Below are positions 49,678-58,868 of a DNA stretch of 64,000 bases, one piece after another. A model generated the notes under the pieces. It ran no database searches, was not told the DNA's origin, and was given only the letters and a program-made list of their open reading frames with translations. The DNA is from Ferrovibrio sp. (GTDB lineage: Bacteria > Pseudomonadota > Alphaproteobacteria > Ferrovibrionales > Ferrovibrionaceae): contig NZ_JANLJJ010000091.1 in the NCBI RefSeq assembly GCF_029255545.1, positions 58,965 to 122,964 on the forward strand. Reading direction: 5' to 3'. Each line of letters opens with the position of its first letter. The first letter of the stretch is position 1. The translations under genes were made by a program, and so were the position numbers.

Positions 49678-51510
49678 TTACCGGCTGGGGGAGGATTGGG
49701 CAATTGCTTTGTCCGCCAGTCCGGCCCCGGCCGAGGCGGCCGCCCGCGCGGTCAGCAGGTTGCCCAGCAAGGGCAGCGCATAGAGGGCCATGATCGCGCA
49801 CCAGTAGATTGCCTCGCGGTTGTGCAGGGTCTCGATCAGCAGCACCAGCACCGGCAGGCAAAGCAGCAGGAAGCCCAGCACGGCCTCCCAGCCGAAACGG
49901 GGATTGCTCCCGGCCTGCGCGGCCGGGCGAACGAAGCCGGCCGCCAGGGCAAAGCGCGCCGCACCGGTCTCCCGCCTGCTGGTTAGCAGACGCAAAACGA
50001 TGAAGCCGGTGATCGGCAGCAGAAAATAGTCGATCGGAAAATCGCGATAGCGGCCGGCCACCACCAGCATGACGCCGTGATAGACGGCCCACAATGCCAG
50101 CAGGCCATAGATCCATTCGGCAAGCCGCGCGCGTTGCAGGGTGGCGTGGCTGGCCAGCGTCGCAGCCGGAACGCGGGCGCGGCCGGCTCCGAGATACAGC
50201 GGCGCGAAGCGACGGACCTCGGCAAGGCCGGCACCCAGCGGACGCAATGGCCCCGCTGGCCGATCGCTCCCGCCCAGGCGATCGAGCAGTTCGGCGAACA
50301 GCAGCGCGGCGAACACGCCCTGCACCGAGGCCAGCACGGCGAATTCGATCAGATGCCGGGGCGAATAATTGTATTCCAGGCCGTGTTCGATGGCGGCCGC
50401 CAGCAGCACGGCGAGCGCCTGCGCGAACAGCACGGCGGTGAGCATGGCGCGCGGCGGCAGGGCCGCCAGCTGCTGCGCCCGCACCACCATCAGGATAAGC
50501 CCCAGCAGCAGCGACAGGCCGGCGAATAGCGGCCATTCCGGCAGGTCGGAGACCATGCCGCCGACGTCGAATTTCGGCTGCCGGACTTCGTCGAGCACGC
50601 CCCAGGCGGCGCCGACGGTGCCTTCCAGCCGCTCCTTCCAGGGTTGGTCGAAGGCCTCGACCAGGTTGTAGGAGAGCTTCTCGCGTTCGGCCAGTTGCAG
50701 GAAATCGGTGATGAAGCCGGCGGCCTCGATGGTCGAGGGAATCGCCTCGCGGCGCGAACGACCCTGGCTCGGCCAGCCGACTTCGCCAATCACCACCGGC
50801 TTGCCCGGCAGCTTGGCCTGCACCGTGCGATAGACCTCCATGATATGCGGCATGGAATGCGCGACGCTGATCGGCATATCCTCCCAGTAGGGCAGGAAAT
50901 GCACGGTGACGAAATCGACCTCATCAAGCAGTTGCGGGAAGCGCAGCCAGAATTCCCATACATCGGCATAGGTCACCGGCTGCTTCACCGCCGCCTTGAC
51001 CCGGCGGATCTGGGCAATCAGCTGATCGACCGTGAGATCCTTGCGCAGCAGCACCTCGTTGCCGACGATCACCGACTTGATGGTGCCGGGATAGCGGTTG
51101 GCCAGCCGGATGCCGGCGTCCACTTCGGCATCGTTGATTGCCGGCTCGCGGCCAAGCCAGATGCCCTGCATCACCTGCAGGCCGTATTTACCGGCTTTTT
51201 CCGGCACGACCTCCAGGCCCTCGCGGGCCGTGTAGGTGCGCACGCCTCTGGTGATGCCTTGCAGGCTGGCCAGATCCTCTTCCACCTGGGCCGCGCTGGG
51301 ATAGATCTTGTCCAGCGGCCCCTGCCCGCGCCGGAACGGCGCGAAGGACAGGCTTTCGATCATGCCGACCTTGGGCCCGCCAGGATCATGCCCCACCTGC
51401 ACCGGACGGTTCGGCCACCACCAGATCAGGATGGTAAGCGCCGCGCCCAGCGCGAGGCAGAGCAGCAACAGCAGGAAGCGGGTGGCCGTGTTCGGCCTCG
51501 GCGCATGCAT
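49678..51510 (-). CDS. GH17-domain membrane protein, NdvC-like beta-glucan enzyme
   Basis: About 610 residues. A signal-anchor helix (14-33) leads into a periplasmic GH17 domain (about 50-330) with both catalytic glutamates: E155 in VGNEVLLR and E246 in VIGEVGWPS (numbered from the ATG at 51519). About eight membrane helices follow to residue 600. The layout resembles Bradyrhizobium NdvC, which works with NdvB to make cyclic beta-(1,3),(1,6)-glucans; the GH17 enzyme may act as a transglycosylase creating branches or rings. It lies 65 bases downstream of a GH17-GT2 synthase. ATG 51510 is used for its weak GGAT site; 51519 is possible. Confidence 0.9.
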   Translation of the reverse strand: MHAPRPNTATRFLLLLLCLALGAALTILIWWWPNRPVQVGHDPGGPKVGMIESLSFAPFRRGQGPLDKIYPSAAQVEEDLASLQGITRGVRTYTAREGLEVVPEKAGKYGLQVMQGIWLGREPAINDAEVDAGIRLANRYPGTIKSVIVGNEVLLRKDLTVDQLIAQIRRVKAAVKQPVTYADVWEFWLRFPQLLDEVDFVTVHFLPYWEDMPISVAHSMPHIMEVYRTVQAKLPGKPVVIGEVGWPSQGRSRREAIPSTIEAAGFITDFLQLAEREKLSYNLVEAFDQPWKERLEGTVGAAWGVLDEVRQPKFDVGGMVSDLPEWPLFAGLSLLLGLILMVVRAQQLAALPPRAMLTAVLFAQALAVLLAAAIEHGLEYNYSPRHLIEFAVLASVQGVFAALLFAELLDRLGGSDRPAGPLRPLGAGLAEVRRFAPLYLGAGRARVPAATLASHATLQRARLAEWIYGLLALWAVYHGVMLVVAGRYRDFPIDYFLLPITGFIVLRLLTSRRETGAARFALAAGFVRPAAQAGSNPRFGWEAVLGFLLLCLPVLVLLIETLHNREAIYWCAIMALYALPLLGNLLTARAAASAGAGLADKAIAQSSPSR

Positions 51511-51575
51511 GACTATCATCCGTTGGGCTTGGAGCTGGCGGCCGCCGTCACAGGAATCCGATCACCGTGATGCGA

Positions 51576-54227
51576 TCATTGGGCCGGCGTACCCTGTGCG
51601 GGCGCCGAGGTGACGACTGGCGCGACGACCGGGGTCGCCTGGGCCGGCGCGGCCTCCTTGCTGGGCGGCTTGGGGGCCGTGCTGATCGCGGCCAGCACCA
51701 GCGAGGCCCAGTATGGCACCGACTGCGCCCACATCACGATGGCCCAGAGTCGCGCCTCCGGATCCTCGCCACCCTGGAAATTCCACATGCCGATGCCGGC
51801 CAGCACCAGCAGAGCCGCCAGCAGCACTTCTTCCTGCGCCATGATCAGGGCCTGCACGAAGGCGGCCTGGTCTTCATGCTTCGGCGTGCGAATGAAGGGC
51901 AGCTTGGAGGTGAACAGGCCAAACAGCATCGCCTTGGCGATGGTGTAGGTCAGCGCCAGGCCGGCGAGGCCGGCGCCCAGCCGCTGCCGCAGCGTGCAGG
52001 GCACGCGGATTTTGTAGAGCCAGAGGAACTGCGCCAGCTTGGCGCCGAACACCGCCACCACCGGCAGCAGGAACAGGGCCAGCGGCAGCTCGAAATATTT
52101 CGGCATCACCAGCACGCCAACCGTCCAGGCCAGCGAGGCGATGGCGAAGACCAGGCCCAGCGCATCGGCAAACCACGGCATCCAGCCGGTGACGAAATGG
52201 TAGCGCTGCATCGGATCGAGCTTGCGCTCGTCGCCCGGCAGCATGTCGCGCCAGTGCCGCTTGATGATCTGCACCGCGCCATAGGCCCAGCGGAAGCGCT
52301 GGCTCTTGTAGCCCGAGAAGGTGTCCGGCGTCAGGCCGTAGCCGAAGCGACGGTCGGTATAGATCGAATGCCAGCCGCCGGCCAGCAGGCGCAGGCCCAT
52401 CTCGGCATCCTCGCAGATGCACCATTCGGCCCAGGGGCCGACATGCTCGATGGCGCTGCGGCGCACCAGCGTCATGGTGCCGTGCTGGATGATGGCGTCG
52501 CGCTCGTTGCGCTGAACCATGCCGATCTGGAAGAAGCCGGCATATTCCCAGTTGATGAATTCCTTGAAGGTGTCGTTCTTCCAGTCGTAATGATCCTGCG
52601 GCGCCTGCACGAAGCCGATGTCGGCGCGGTCGAAATACGGCACCAGCGATTTCAGCCAGTCGGGTTCGACCAGGTAATCGGCATCGATCACGCCGATGAT
52701 CTCGACATCCTTCGCCGTGTTGCGCAGGGCGAAATTCAGCGCGCCGGCCTTGAAGCCCTGCAGCGGCGCGACATGGAAGAAGCGGAATTTGTCGCCGAGC
52801 TGGCGGCAGTATTCCTCGACCGGCCGCCACACCGCTTCGTCCTTGGTATTGTTGTCGATCACCAGCACTTCGTAATTCTGGTAATCCAGCCGCGCCAGCG
52901 CATCGAGCGTCTTCTTCAGCATTTCCGGCGGCTCGTTATAGGCCGGAATATGGATCGAGATCTTCGGCCAGGCGCGCTCGATATCGGTCTTGAACGGCAG
53001 GAAATGCCGCTGGCGCCGGCTGGCCCAGATCACTTCCGAAAGCTCCAGGCCTTCCGCCAGCACCACCATGAACAGCAGCAGCAGCAGCGGCAGCAGCATC
53101 GCCCACATCAGCGCGATGCCCGGACTCATGTAGGTGCGCAGGCCGGAATCGACCACCATGACCAGCGCGCTGGTCACGATCTGGATCAGCGCGATGAAGA
53201 AGAAGCGGCCGGAGAACCGCAGGTCGGACCAGCGCGCCAGGAACCACGCCATCAGCGGCAAGGCCAGCAGGATCGAGGCGGCCGCCAGCTGCGGCCAGTG
53301 CGGCCGGTCGCTGACCGGGCCGACCATGGGGAATTTCGGCGTGCGGTCGGCATTGTAGACGCCCCAGTAGGCGCCAACCGAGCCCTCGATGTTGCGCTTC
53401 CACGGCTGGTCAAAGGCTTCCTGGATGAAATAGTCGAGGCCACGCTGGTTGGCGATGTTGAGGAAGCCGCGCAGGAAGGCGGCCTGGGTGGTCGGACTCG
53501 GCAAGGCGTCGCGGCGGATGCGACCTTCCGACGGCCAGCCGATCTCGGTGATCACCACCTTCTTGGTCGGATAGGCGTCCTTGACCTGCTGGTAGCGCGA
53601 CAATGCGTATTCAACGGCCTTGTCCGGCGCCTGGCCTTCCCAGTAAGGCAGCAGGTGGATGGCGATGAAATCGACTTCGCGGCCTAGCTGCGGATAGCGC
53701 AGCCAGATATCCCAGGTCTCGGCGGTGGAAACCTCGATATGCCTGTCGGCCAGTTCGGTGCGGACGCGGCGGATATACTGCACCAGATCCTGGATCGGCA
53801 TGTCGGCGCGCAGCAGGGTTTCGTTGCCGACCAGCACGCGGCGGATGTTGCCGTGCGTGCGCGCGGCCTGCACCAGCGCCTCGATTTCCTGCTCGTTGCG
53901 CTCCAGCCGGCCATCCAGCCAGGTGCCCTGCATCACATCAAGGCCATAGCGGCCGGCGATCTTGGCGATCTCGCTCTGGCCATCCAGCATCGAATAGGTG
54001 CGGATCTGCTTCACCTGGCCGGCGAGCAGCTGCATGTCCTGCTCGATCTCGGCCTCGGAGGGGAATTTGTTGTTGCGCGGGTCCTGGTCGCCGCGGAACG
54101 GCGTGTAGTCGACGCCGTTCATCACCTCGCCCCAGGGACGCGGCTCGATCGGACGGTTCATGTAGGCCCAGCCGGCCAGATTGAGCACGGCAACGAGGAA
54201 GAGGACGAGAAGTCCCGAATAGCGCAT
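51576..54227 (-). CDS. GH17-GT2 fused beta-glucan synthase, NdvB-like
   Basis: 883 residues. N-terminal helix (5-20), then GH17 with E136 (VGNETLLR) and E228 (VITEIGWPS), a block of helices (about 314-395), and a GT2 domain with D458 (VIDNN), D515/D517 (VIDADY), E606-D607 (CEDAE) and QRFRW (643-647), all the processive synthase residues. More helices follow, then a Pro/Ala tail. It should polymerise UDP-glucose into a beta-glucan across the inner membrane, with the GH17 part modifying the product outside. Homology to Bradyrhizobium NdvB suggests osmoregulated periplasmic cyclic glucan. Linkage and product size cannot be read. Confidence 0.93.
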   Translation of the reverse strand: MRYSGLLVLFLVAVLNLAGWAYMNRPIEPRPWGEVMNGVDYTPFRGDQDPRNNKFPSEAEIEQDMQLLAGQVKQIRTYSMLDGQSEIAKIAGRYGLDVMQGTWLDGRLERNEQEIEALVQAARTHGNIRRVLVGNETLLRADMPIQDLVQYIRRVRTELADRHIEVSTAETWDIWLRYPQLGREVDFIAIHLLPYWEGQAPDKAVEYALSRYQQVKDAYPTKKVVITEIGWPSEGRIRRDALPSPTTQAAFLRGFLNIANQRGLDYFIQEAFDQPWKRNIEGSVGAYWGVYNADRTPKFPMVGPVSDRPHWPQLAAASILLALPLMAWFLARWSDLRFSGRFFFIALIQIVTSALVMVVDSGLRTYMSPGIALMWAMLLPLLLLLFMVVLAEGLELSEVIWASRRQRHFLPFKTDIERAWPKISIHIPAYNEPPEMLKKTLDALARLDYQNYEVLVIDNNTKDEAVWRPVEEYCRQLGDKFRFFHVAPLQGFKAGALNFALRNTAKDVEIIGVIDADYLVEPDWLKSLVPYFDRADIGFVQAPQDHYDWKNDTFKEFINWEYAGFFQIGMVQRNERDAIIQHGTMTLVRRSAIEHVGPWAEWCICEDAEMGLRLLAGGWHSIYTDRRFGYGLTPDTFSGYKSQRFRWAYGAVQIIKRHWRDMLPGDERKLDPMQRYHFVTGWMPWFADALGLVFAIASLAWTVGVLVMPKYFELPLALFLLPVVAVFGAKLAQFLWLYKIRVPCTLRQRLGAGLAGLALTYTIAKAMLFGLFTSKLPFIRTPKHEDQAAFVQALIMAQEEVLLAALLVLAGIGMWNFQGGEDPEARLWAIVMWAQSVPYWASLVLAAISTAPKPPSKEAAPAQATPVVAPVVTSAPAQGTPAQ

Positions 54228-54423
54228 GGCAGCCTGACAGCTAGAAACCCAACCCGATGACCCGCCTGGCAGCGCTCCGTATCGTTCCGGCCCGCCCCTG
54301 CCGGCGTTCCGGCGGGGCAGTGATTAGGCAGGCAATATGGCGGCTTTGCGGCGGTCGCCGGACTATACGGTGACGCCCGAAAAGAGTCGAGGGGACGGCG
54401 GTTTACCGGCCGCGCTGGACAGC

Positions 54424-54909
54424 TCAGTCCCGGCTCAGGTGGCCAAGCGGCAGGGCGGCGTCGGTTTTGACCGGGCGGATGACGAAATTCGACCGGACAT
54501 CCTTCACCATCGGCAGGCTCAGCAGCCGCTCGGTCAACAGTTCCTCATAGGCCGCCAGGTCGGGCACCACCACCTCGGCGACGAAATCCGCCTCGCCCGA
54601 CACCATATGGGCTGCCACCACTTCCGGAATTGCCTCCAGCAGGCGCTGGTGCATGGCGGCATTCTCGGTGGAATGCTTCTCAACCTTGATATCGACATAG
54701 ACGGTCAGGCCAAGGCCGACCTTGCGGCGATCCAGCACCGCACGATAGCCGCGGATATAGCCCTCCTGCTCCAGCCGCTTGACCCGGCGCAGGCAGGGCG
54801 ACGGCGACAGGCCGACTTCTGCCGCCAGGTCGACATTGCTCAGGCGGCCATCACGCTGCAGGGCGGCGAGAATCTTGTGGTCGAAGGCGTCCAGCGATGG
54901 ATTTGGCAT
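54424..54909 (-). CDS. Lrp/AsnC family transcriptional regulator
   Basis: 161 residues. Helix-turn-helix at about 9-55: LDAFDHKILAALQRDGRL, SNVDLAAEVGLSPSPCLRRV, KRLEQEGYI. The C-terminal RAM ligand domain follows (LTVYVDIKVEKHSTENA, SGEADFVAEVVVPDL). It probably responds to an amino acid. It diverges from a DMT transporter across 129 bases with long-spaced inverted arms, so it likely controls amino-acid export by that gene, a common arrangement. The C-terminal ten residues are not conserved in the family as I know it. Confidence 0.95.
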   Translation of the reverse strand: MPNPSLDAFDHKILAALQRDGRLSNVDLAAEVGLSPSPCLRRVKRLEQEGYIRGYRAVLDRRKVGLGLTVYVDIKVEKHSTENAAMHQRLLEAIPEVVAAHMVSGEADFVAEVVVPDLAAYEELLTERLLSLPMVKDVRSNFVIRPVKTDAALPLGHLSRD

Positions 54910-54911
54910 GA

Positions 54912-54972
54912 TCTGCCTGAAAATGAACTATCAATAACAAAAGATTGCCGAAATCATCGCATAACAGGCAGA
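54912..54972. promoter_or_regulatory. Long-spaced perfect inverted arms in the Lrp/DMT divergent region
   Basis: TCTGCCTG (54912-54919) and CAGGCAGA (54965-54972) are exact inverted copies separated by 45 bases of AT-rich DNA. The arms sit about 53 bases apart centre to centre, roughly five helical turns, so they lie on one face of the DNA. This would fit an Lrp octamer bridging two sites. Confidence 0.45.
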
Positions 54973-55038
54973 AATAGCAAGGACATGCCTGTACGCCCCG
55001 CGGCATTCTGCCGTCACCCCAGCTGAGAGATTCAGACC

Positions 55039-56016
55039 ATGTCTGCCGATAGCTGCCTCGCCGACCCCGCCGCCCAAACACTGGCCAAACCGGCCCGTGC
55101 CGAACCGACCCGCCTCTTCGGGGCAGCGGCGGCCCTCTTCACCGTCATGCTGTGGGCTGCCGGGCTGGTCGCCACCCGCTTCGGCGTCACCGGCACCCTG
55201 TCGCTGTGGGATGTCGTGTTCCTGCGCCTCGCCCTGCCCGCGCTGATCCTGCTGCCGGTGTTGCTTCGGCATCCGCCCCGGCGGCCGTCTTCGGCGGCGG
55301 AGCAGCCGCGCTATCCGCTGGTGCTCGCCGTGCTGGTCGCCGGCTCCGGCCTGCCCTTCCTGCTGACCAGTAGCGGCGGCATGGTCTTCGCCCCCGCCGC
55401 CCATGCCGGCGCCCTGATGCCCGGCAGCATGCCGCTTTTTGCCGCCCTGCTGGCGGTGCTGCTGCTGGGCGAGCGCTTCACGCCGTCGCGCCGGCTTGGC
55501 ATCCTGCTGATGCTGCTGGGCGCCATCGCCGTCGGCGGCTGGCAGATCCTGCACGATACCGGCAACACCTGGCGCGGCGACCTGATGTTCGTCGCCGCCG
55601 GCGCCATGTGGGCCTGCTACACCATCGCCATGAAAAAAAGCGGGCTGGGCGTCTGGCAGGCCGCCGCCGTGGTCTATGTCGCCTCCTTCCTGGCCTATGC
55701 GCCGGTCTATCTGCTGCTGGACAGCCGCCTGCTCGTGGCGCCGCTGTTCGAGGTCGGCGTGCAGGTGTTCCAGTCGGTTGCTTCCGGCCTGCTCAGCATG
55801 GCGGCCTATGGCTTCGCCGTGCGCCGGCTCGGCGCCGCCAGCGCCGCCGCCTTCGGCGCGCTGACCCCGGCGCTGACCGCCCTGCTGGCCATTCCGCTGC
55901 TCGGCGAATGGCCCGAGCTGGCCACCTGGGCCGGGATCGTCGCCGTCAGCCTTGGCGTCGCTCTGGCGAATGGCGCTGTCTCGGGTTATGCTCGATCTAA
56001 CCAACAAAAGGGTTAG
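55039..56016 (+). CDS. DMT family (EamA) transporter, Lrp-linked
   Basis: 325 residues with about ten helices in two EamA repeats. Helix 1 is AALFTVMLWAAGLVATRFG, and later PGSMPLFAALLAVLLLGERF and ALTPALTALLAIPLLGEWPEL are the two end-of-repeat motifs. The cytosolic N-terminus of about 30 residues precedes the first helix. Such proteins are often amino-acid or drug exporters. Divergent from an Lrp gene, so amino-acid efflux is the best guess. It is followed after five bases by a VOC protein gene. Confidence 0.93.
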   Translation: MSADSCLADPAAQTLAKPARAEPTRLFGAAAALFTVMLWAAGLVATRFGVTGTLSLWDVVFLRLALPALILLPVLLRHPPRRPSSAAEQPRYPLVLAVLVAGSGLPFLLTSSGGMVFAPAAHAGALMPGSMPLFAALLAVLLLGERFTPSRRLGILLMLLGAIAVGGWQILHDTGNTWRGDLMFVAAGAMWACYTIAMKKSGLGVWQAAAVVYVASFLAYAPVYLLLDSRLLVAPLFEVGVQVFQSVASGLLSMAAYGFAVRRLGAASAAAFGALTPALTALLAIPLLGEWPELATWAGIVAVSLGVALANGAVSGYARSNQQKG

Positions 56017-56021
56017 GCAAG

Positions 56022-56399
56022 ATGTTCGACCATGTTTCCATCGGCGTGCGCGATCTTGCCGCCGCCGGCCGCTTCTACGACGCCGCGCTGCAGCCGCTGG
56101 GCTATACGCGGCTTTATGACGGGCCGCATGGCCTGGGATATGGCCGCGCCCGGCCGCAATTCTGGCTCGGGCAAAGCCCAAGCCCGGTGCCGCCCGACCC
56201 GCAATCCGGCCTGCATCTGTGTTTCCGCGCCGACACGCGCGGCGCGGTCGACGCCTTCCATGCCATTGCGCTGGCGCGGGGCGGGCATGACAATGGCGCG
56301 CCGGGCCTGCGCCCGCAGTATACGCCGACCTACTATGCCGGCTTCGTGCTTGACCTTGACGGCTACCGCATCGAAGCCGTCACCTTCTCGGTGGATTGA
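56022..56399 (+). CDS. VOC family (glyoxalase-like) protein
   Basis: 125 residues, one VOC domain pair. It begins MFDHVSIGVRDLAAAGRFYDAALQPLG, with the metal-binding His near residue 4, and ends with DLDGYRIEAVTF, whose Glu is another expected ligand. Such proteins bind a divalent metal and act as isomerases, lyases or dioxygenases, or confer resistance by binding. The short form is common beside transporter and aminotransferase genes. Five bases downstream of the DMT gene and seven before the aminotransferase, probably one operon. Confidence 0.92.
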   Translation: MFDHVSIGVRDLAAAGRFYDAALQPLGYTRLYDGPHGLGYGRARPQFWLGQSPSPVPPDPQSGLHLCFRADTRGAVDAFHAIALARGGHDNGAPGLRPQYTPTYYAGFVLDLDGYRIEAVTFSVD

Positions 56400-56406
56400 C
56401 CCGGAC

Positions 56407-57600
56407 ATGCTTGCCCACGCCGACCGCGTTTTTGCCGCGCCCCAGCCCGCCCCACGCAGCGACGTGGAAATCTACCAGATGTGGGAGATCTTCAAGGCCG
56501 TGAATGCGCGGGTGAAGGCCGGCGGCCAGGTGGTCAACCTGCTGGTCGGCGAGCCGACCCTGCCGCCGCCGCAGGCCGCGATCGCCGCCGCCCAGCTGGC
56601 GCTGAGCAGCGGGCGGCAGCTCGGCTATACCGAAGCGCTCGGCATGCCGGCGCTGCGCGAGGGCATCGCCACGCTCTATCGCCGCCGCCACGGCCTGGCG
56701 ATCCCGGCGTCGCGCATTGCGCTGACCATCGGCACCTCCTCGGGCTTCATGCTCGCCTTCCTCGCCTGCTTCTCCGCGGGCGACACGGTAGCGGTGGTCG
56801 AGCCGAGCTATCCGGCCTATCGCGGCACCCTGAAGGCGCTCGACCTGATCCCGCATCGCGTCGGCACCGATGCCGCGACGCGGTTCCAGGTCACGCCGCA
56901 GATGATCGAGGCGCTGCCATCGCACGTGAAAGGCATCGTGGTGGCCAGCCCGGCCAATCCGACCGGCACCATGCTGTCGGCGGCCGAACTGCAGGCGGTC
57001 TACGAGGCCTGCCGCCGCCGCGGCCTGTGGCTGATCGTCGACGAGCTCTATCACGGCGTCACCTACGACCGCCCGGCGGACACGGTTCTCGCCGCTGGCG
57101 ACGAAGCCATCGTGATCAACGGCTTCTCGAAATACTGGGGCATGACCGGCTGGCGGCTCGGCTGGCTGGTGCTGCCCGAGCGCCTGGTGCCGCGCATCGA
57201 GGCTTTGCATGGCTCGTTGCAGATTTCAGCGCCGACCCTGTCGCAGCTCGCCGGCATCGCCGCGCTGGACTCCGACGCCGAATTGCAGGCCCGCGTGTTG
57301 GCCTACCAGCGCAATCGCGATGCCCTGCTGACGGCGCTGCCGCGTTTCGGCATCACGCGCTTCGCGCCGCCCGACGGCGCCTTCTACCTCTATGCCGATA
57401 TCGGCGATTTCAGCGACGACAGCGTGGCCTTCTGCAAACGCATGCTGGAGGAAACCGGCGTGGTGACGGCGCCCGGCGTCGATTTCGACACCAGGGACGG
57501 CCACCGCTTCATCCGGTTTTCCTTCTGCATGGATGCCAGCGTCGTCGACGAGGCGATCCGCCGGCTGGAGCCCTGGTTCAAAAGCCTGAACCGGCGCTAA
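56407..57600 (+). CDS. Class I/II pyridoxal phosphate aminotransferase
   Basis: 397 residues. Fold type I signatures: SPANPTGTML, DELYHGVTYD, and the Schiff-base Lys in NGFSKYWGMTGWRLGW. The C-terminal Arg motif is HRFIRFSFCMD. It transfers amino groups between an amino acid and a 2-oxo acid in the cytosol. The wording is close to aspartate/aromatic aminotransferase-like and to valine-pyruvate types; specificity is unclear. The ATG lies seven bases after the VOC stop, within the Lrp-controlled block, so a role in the amino acid sensed by Lrp is plausible. Confidence 0.94.
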   Translation: MLAHADRVFAAPQPAPRSDVEIYQMWEIFKAVNARVKAGGQVVNLLVGEPTLPPPQAAIAAAQLALSSGRQLGYTEALGMPALREGIATLYRRRHGLAIPASRIALTIGTSSGFMLAFLACFSAGDTVAVVEPSYPAYRGTLKALDLIPHRVGTDAATRFQVTPQMIEALPSHVKGIVVASPANPTGTMLSAAELQAVYEACRRRGLWLIVDELYHGVTYDRPADTVLAAGDEAIVINGFSKYWGMTGWRLGWLVLPERLVPRIEALHGSLQISAPTLSQLAGIAALDSDAELQARVLAYQRNRDALLTALPRFGITRFAPPDGAFYLYADIGDFSDDSVAFCKRMLEETGVVTAPGVDFDTRDGHRFIRFSFCMDASVVDEAIRRLEPWFKSLNRR

Positions 57601-57601
57601 T

Positions 57602-58795
57602 TCAGTCGAGCTGCAGGATCTGCCATTTCAGATAGGCGCTTTCCGGCAGGTGCGGATGCACCGGATGGTCGGGGCCGGCGCCGCCCTGATACAGGATGCG
57701 ACCGCTGCGGCCGGCATTGCCCAGCCCGATCGCGACTTCTTTGGCAAACAATTCGCCCGGCAGCAGATGGGCGCAACAGGCCACGAACCAGATCCCGCCC
57801 GGCGCCACCAGCGGCGCGGCCAGCTTGGCGAGTTTCCGGTAGGCCCGGCTGCCTGGCCCGAGATCCTTGCGGCTTTTGACGAAATTCGGCGGGTCGGTGA
57901 CCACGATGCCGAAACGCGCGCCGGACTGGTTCAGCTTCTCCAGCGCATCAAAGGCCTCGCCCTTCTCGAACCGCGCGATCCTGGCCAGGCCGTTCTGCCT
58001 GGCGGCTTCCGTTGCCTGCGCCAGCGCCAGGTCCGAGCGGTCGATGCCGACCACGCTCTTCGCCCCGGCCCTCGCCGCCGTCAGCGCGAAGGCGCCGGAA
58101 TTGCAGTAGCAGTCCAGCATCTCCTGCCCTTTCGCAAGAGAGGCCAGGATGGCGCGCGCGCCGGCCAGATCGAAATACCAGCCGGTCTTCTGCCCCTCCA
58201 GCAGATCGAGCGCGAAGCGCACGCCGCCCTCTTCCACCACGGCCGGCGTATCCAGCGCGCCGGCGGCCAGCCGAATCTCCTGCTCCAGGCCCTCCAGCTT
58301 GCGCACGGCTGAATCGTTGCGCAGCGCCACCGCGCGCGGTTTGAACAGGGCCTGCAGCGATTCGACCAGCAGCGGGGTGAGCAGCTCGGCGCCGGCGGTG
58401 TTGGCCTGCAGGCTGAACACGTCGCCATAGCGGTCGATCACCACGCCGGGCATGCCATCGGCCTCGGCATGCACCAGGCGGTAGTAAGGCGAGGAAAAGC
58501 AGCGCTCCCGGAGCAATTTGGCCGATTGCAGCCGGGCGCTGAGAAATTCCGCATTAATGCGCGCCTCGGTGTCGCGCGACCACAATCGTGCCGCAATCAG
58601 CGAGTGAGGATTGAAACTTGCCACGCCGATACCCGCGCCATGGGCGTCCAGCAGGCGTACCAGCGTGCCGGGTGGCAGTGCTTTCGCCGTGGCGTCGAGT
58701 TCCAGCTCATTGGAGTACACCCAGGGATGTCCACCCTTCACACGGCGTTCTTCGCGCGCTTTCACGCGCAATACGGGCAGCGTTTTCGCGGCCAT
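57602..58795 (-). CDS. Class I rRNA methyltransferase, RlmI-like
   Basis: 397 residues from ATG 58795. An N-terminal PUA-like domain opens KAREERRVKGGHPWVYSNEL. The Rossmann methyltransferase domain has LDCYCNSGAFALTAARAGA as the SAM loop and VVTDPPNF as the DPP[NF] motif. RlmI methylates a cytosine C5 in 23S rRNA; the exact target here is inferred from family. It is convergent with the aminotransferase gene and diverges from the HIT gene, whose ATG is 73 bases away. Upstream frames extend further but run into the divergent gene. Confidence 0.93.
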   Translation of the reverse strand: MAAKTLPVLRVKAREERRVKGGHPWVYSNELELDATAKALPPGTLVRLLDAHGAGIGVASFNPHSLIAARLWSRDTEARINAEFLSARLQSAKLLRERCFSSPYYRLVHAEADGMPGVVIDRYGDVFSLQANTAGAELLTPLLVESLQALFKPRAVALRNDSAVRKLEGLEQEIRLAAGALDTPAVVEEGGVRFALDLLEGQKTGWYFDLAGARAILASLAKGQEMLDCYCNSGAFALTAARAGAKSVVGIDRSDLALAQATEAARQNGLARIARFEKGEAFDALEKLNQSGARFGIVVTDPPNFVKSRKDLGPGSRAYRKLAKLAAPLVAPGGIWFVACCAHLLPGELFAKEVAIGLGNAGRSGRILYQGGAGPDHPVHPHLPESAYLKWQILQLD

Positions 58796-58868
58796 GGACA
58801 AATCCTCTGTGAATGGTTTATCAGCGCGATGCGCGACGCGTATCGCTCTTTGGAAAGCGAAGATACCG

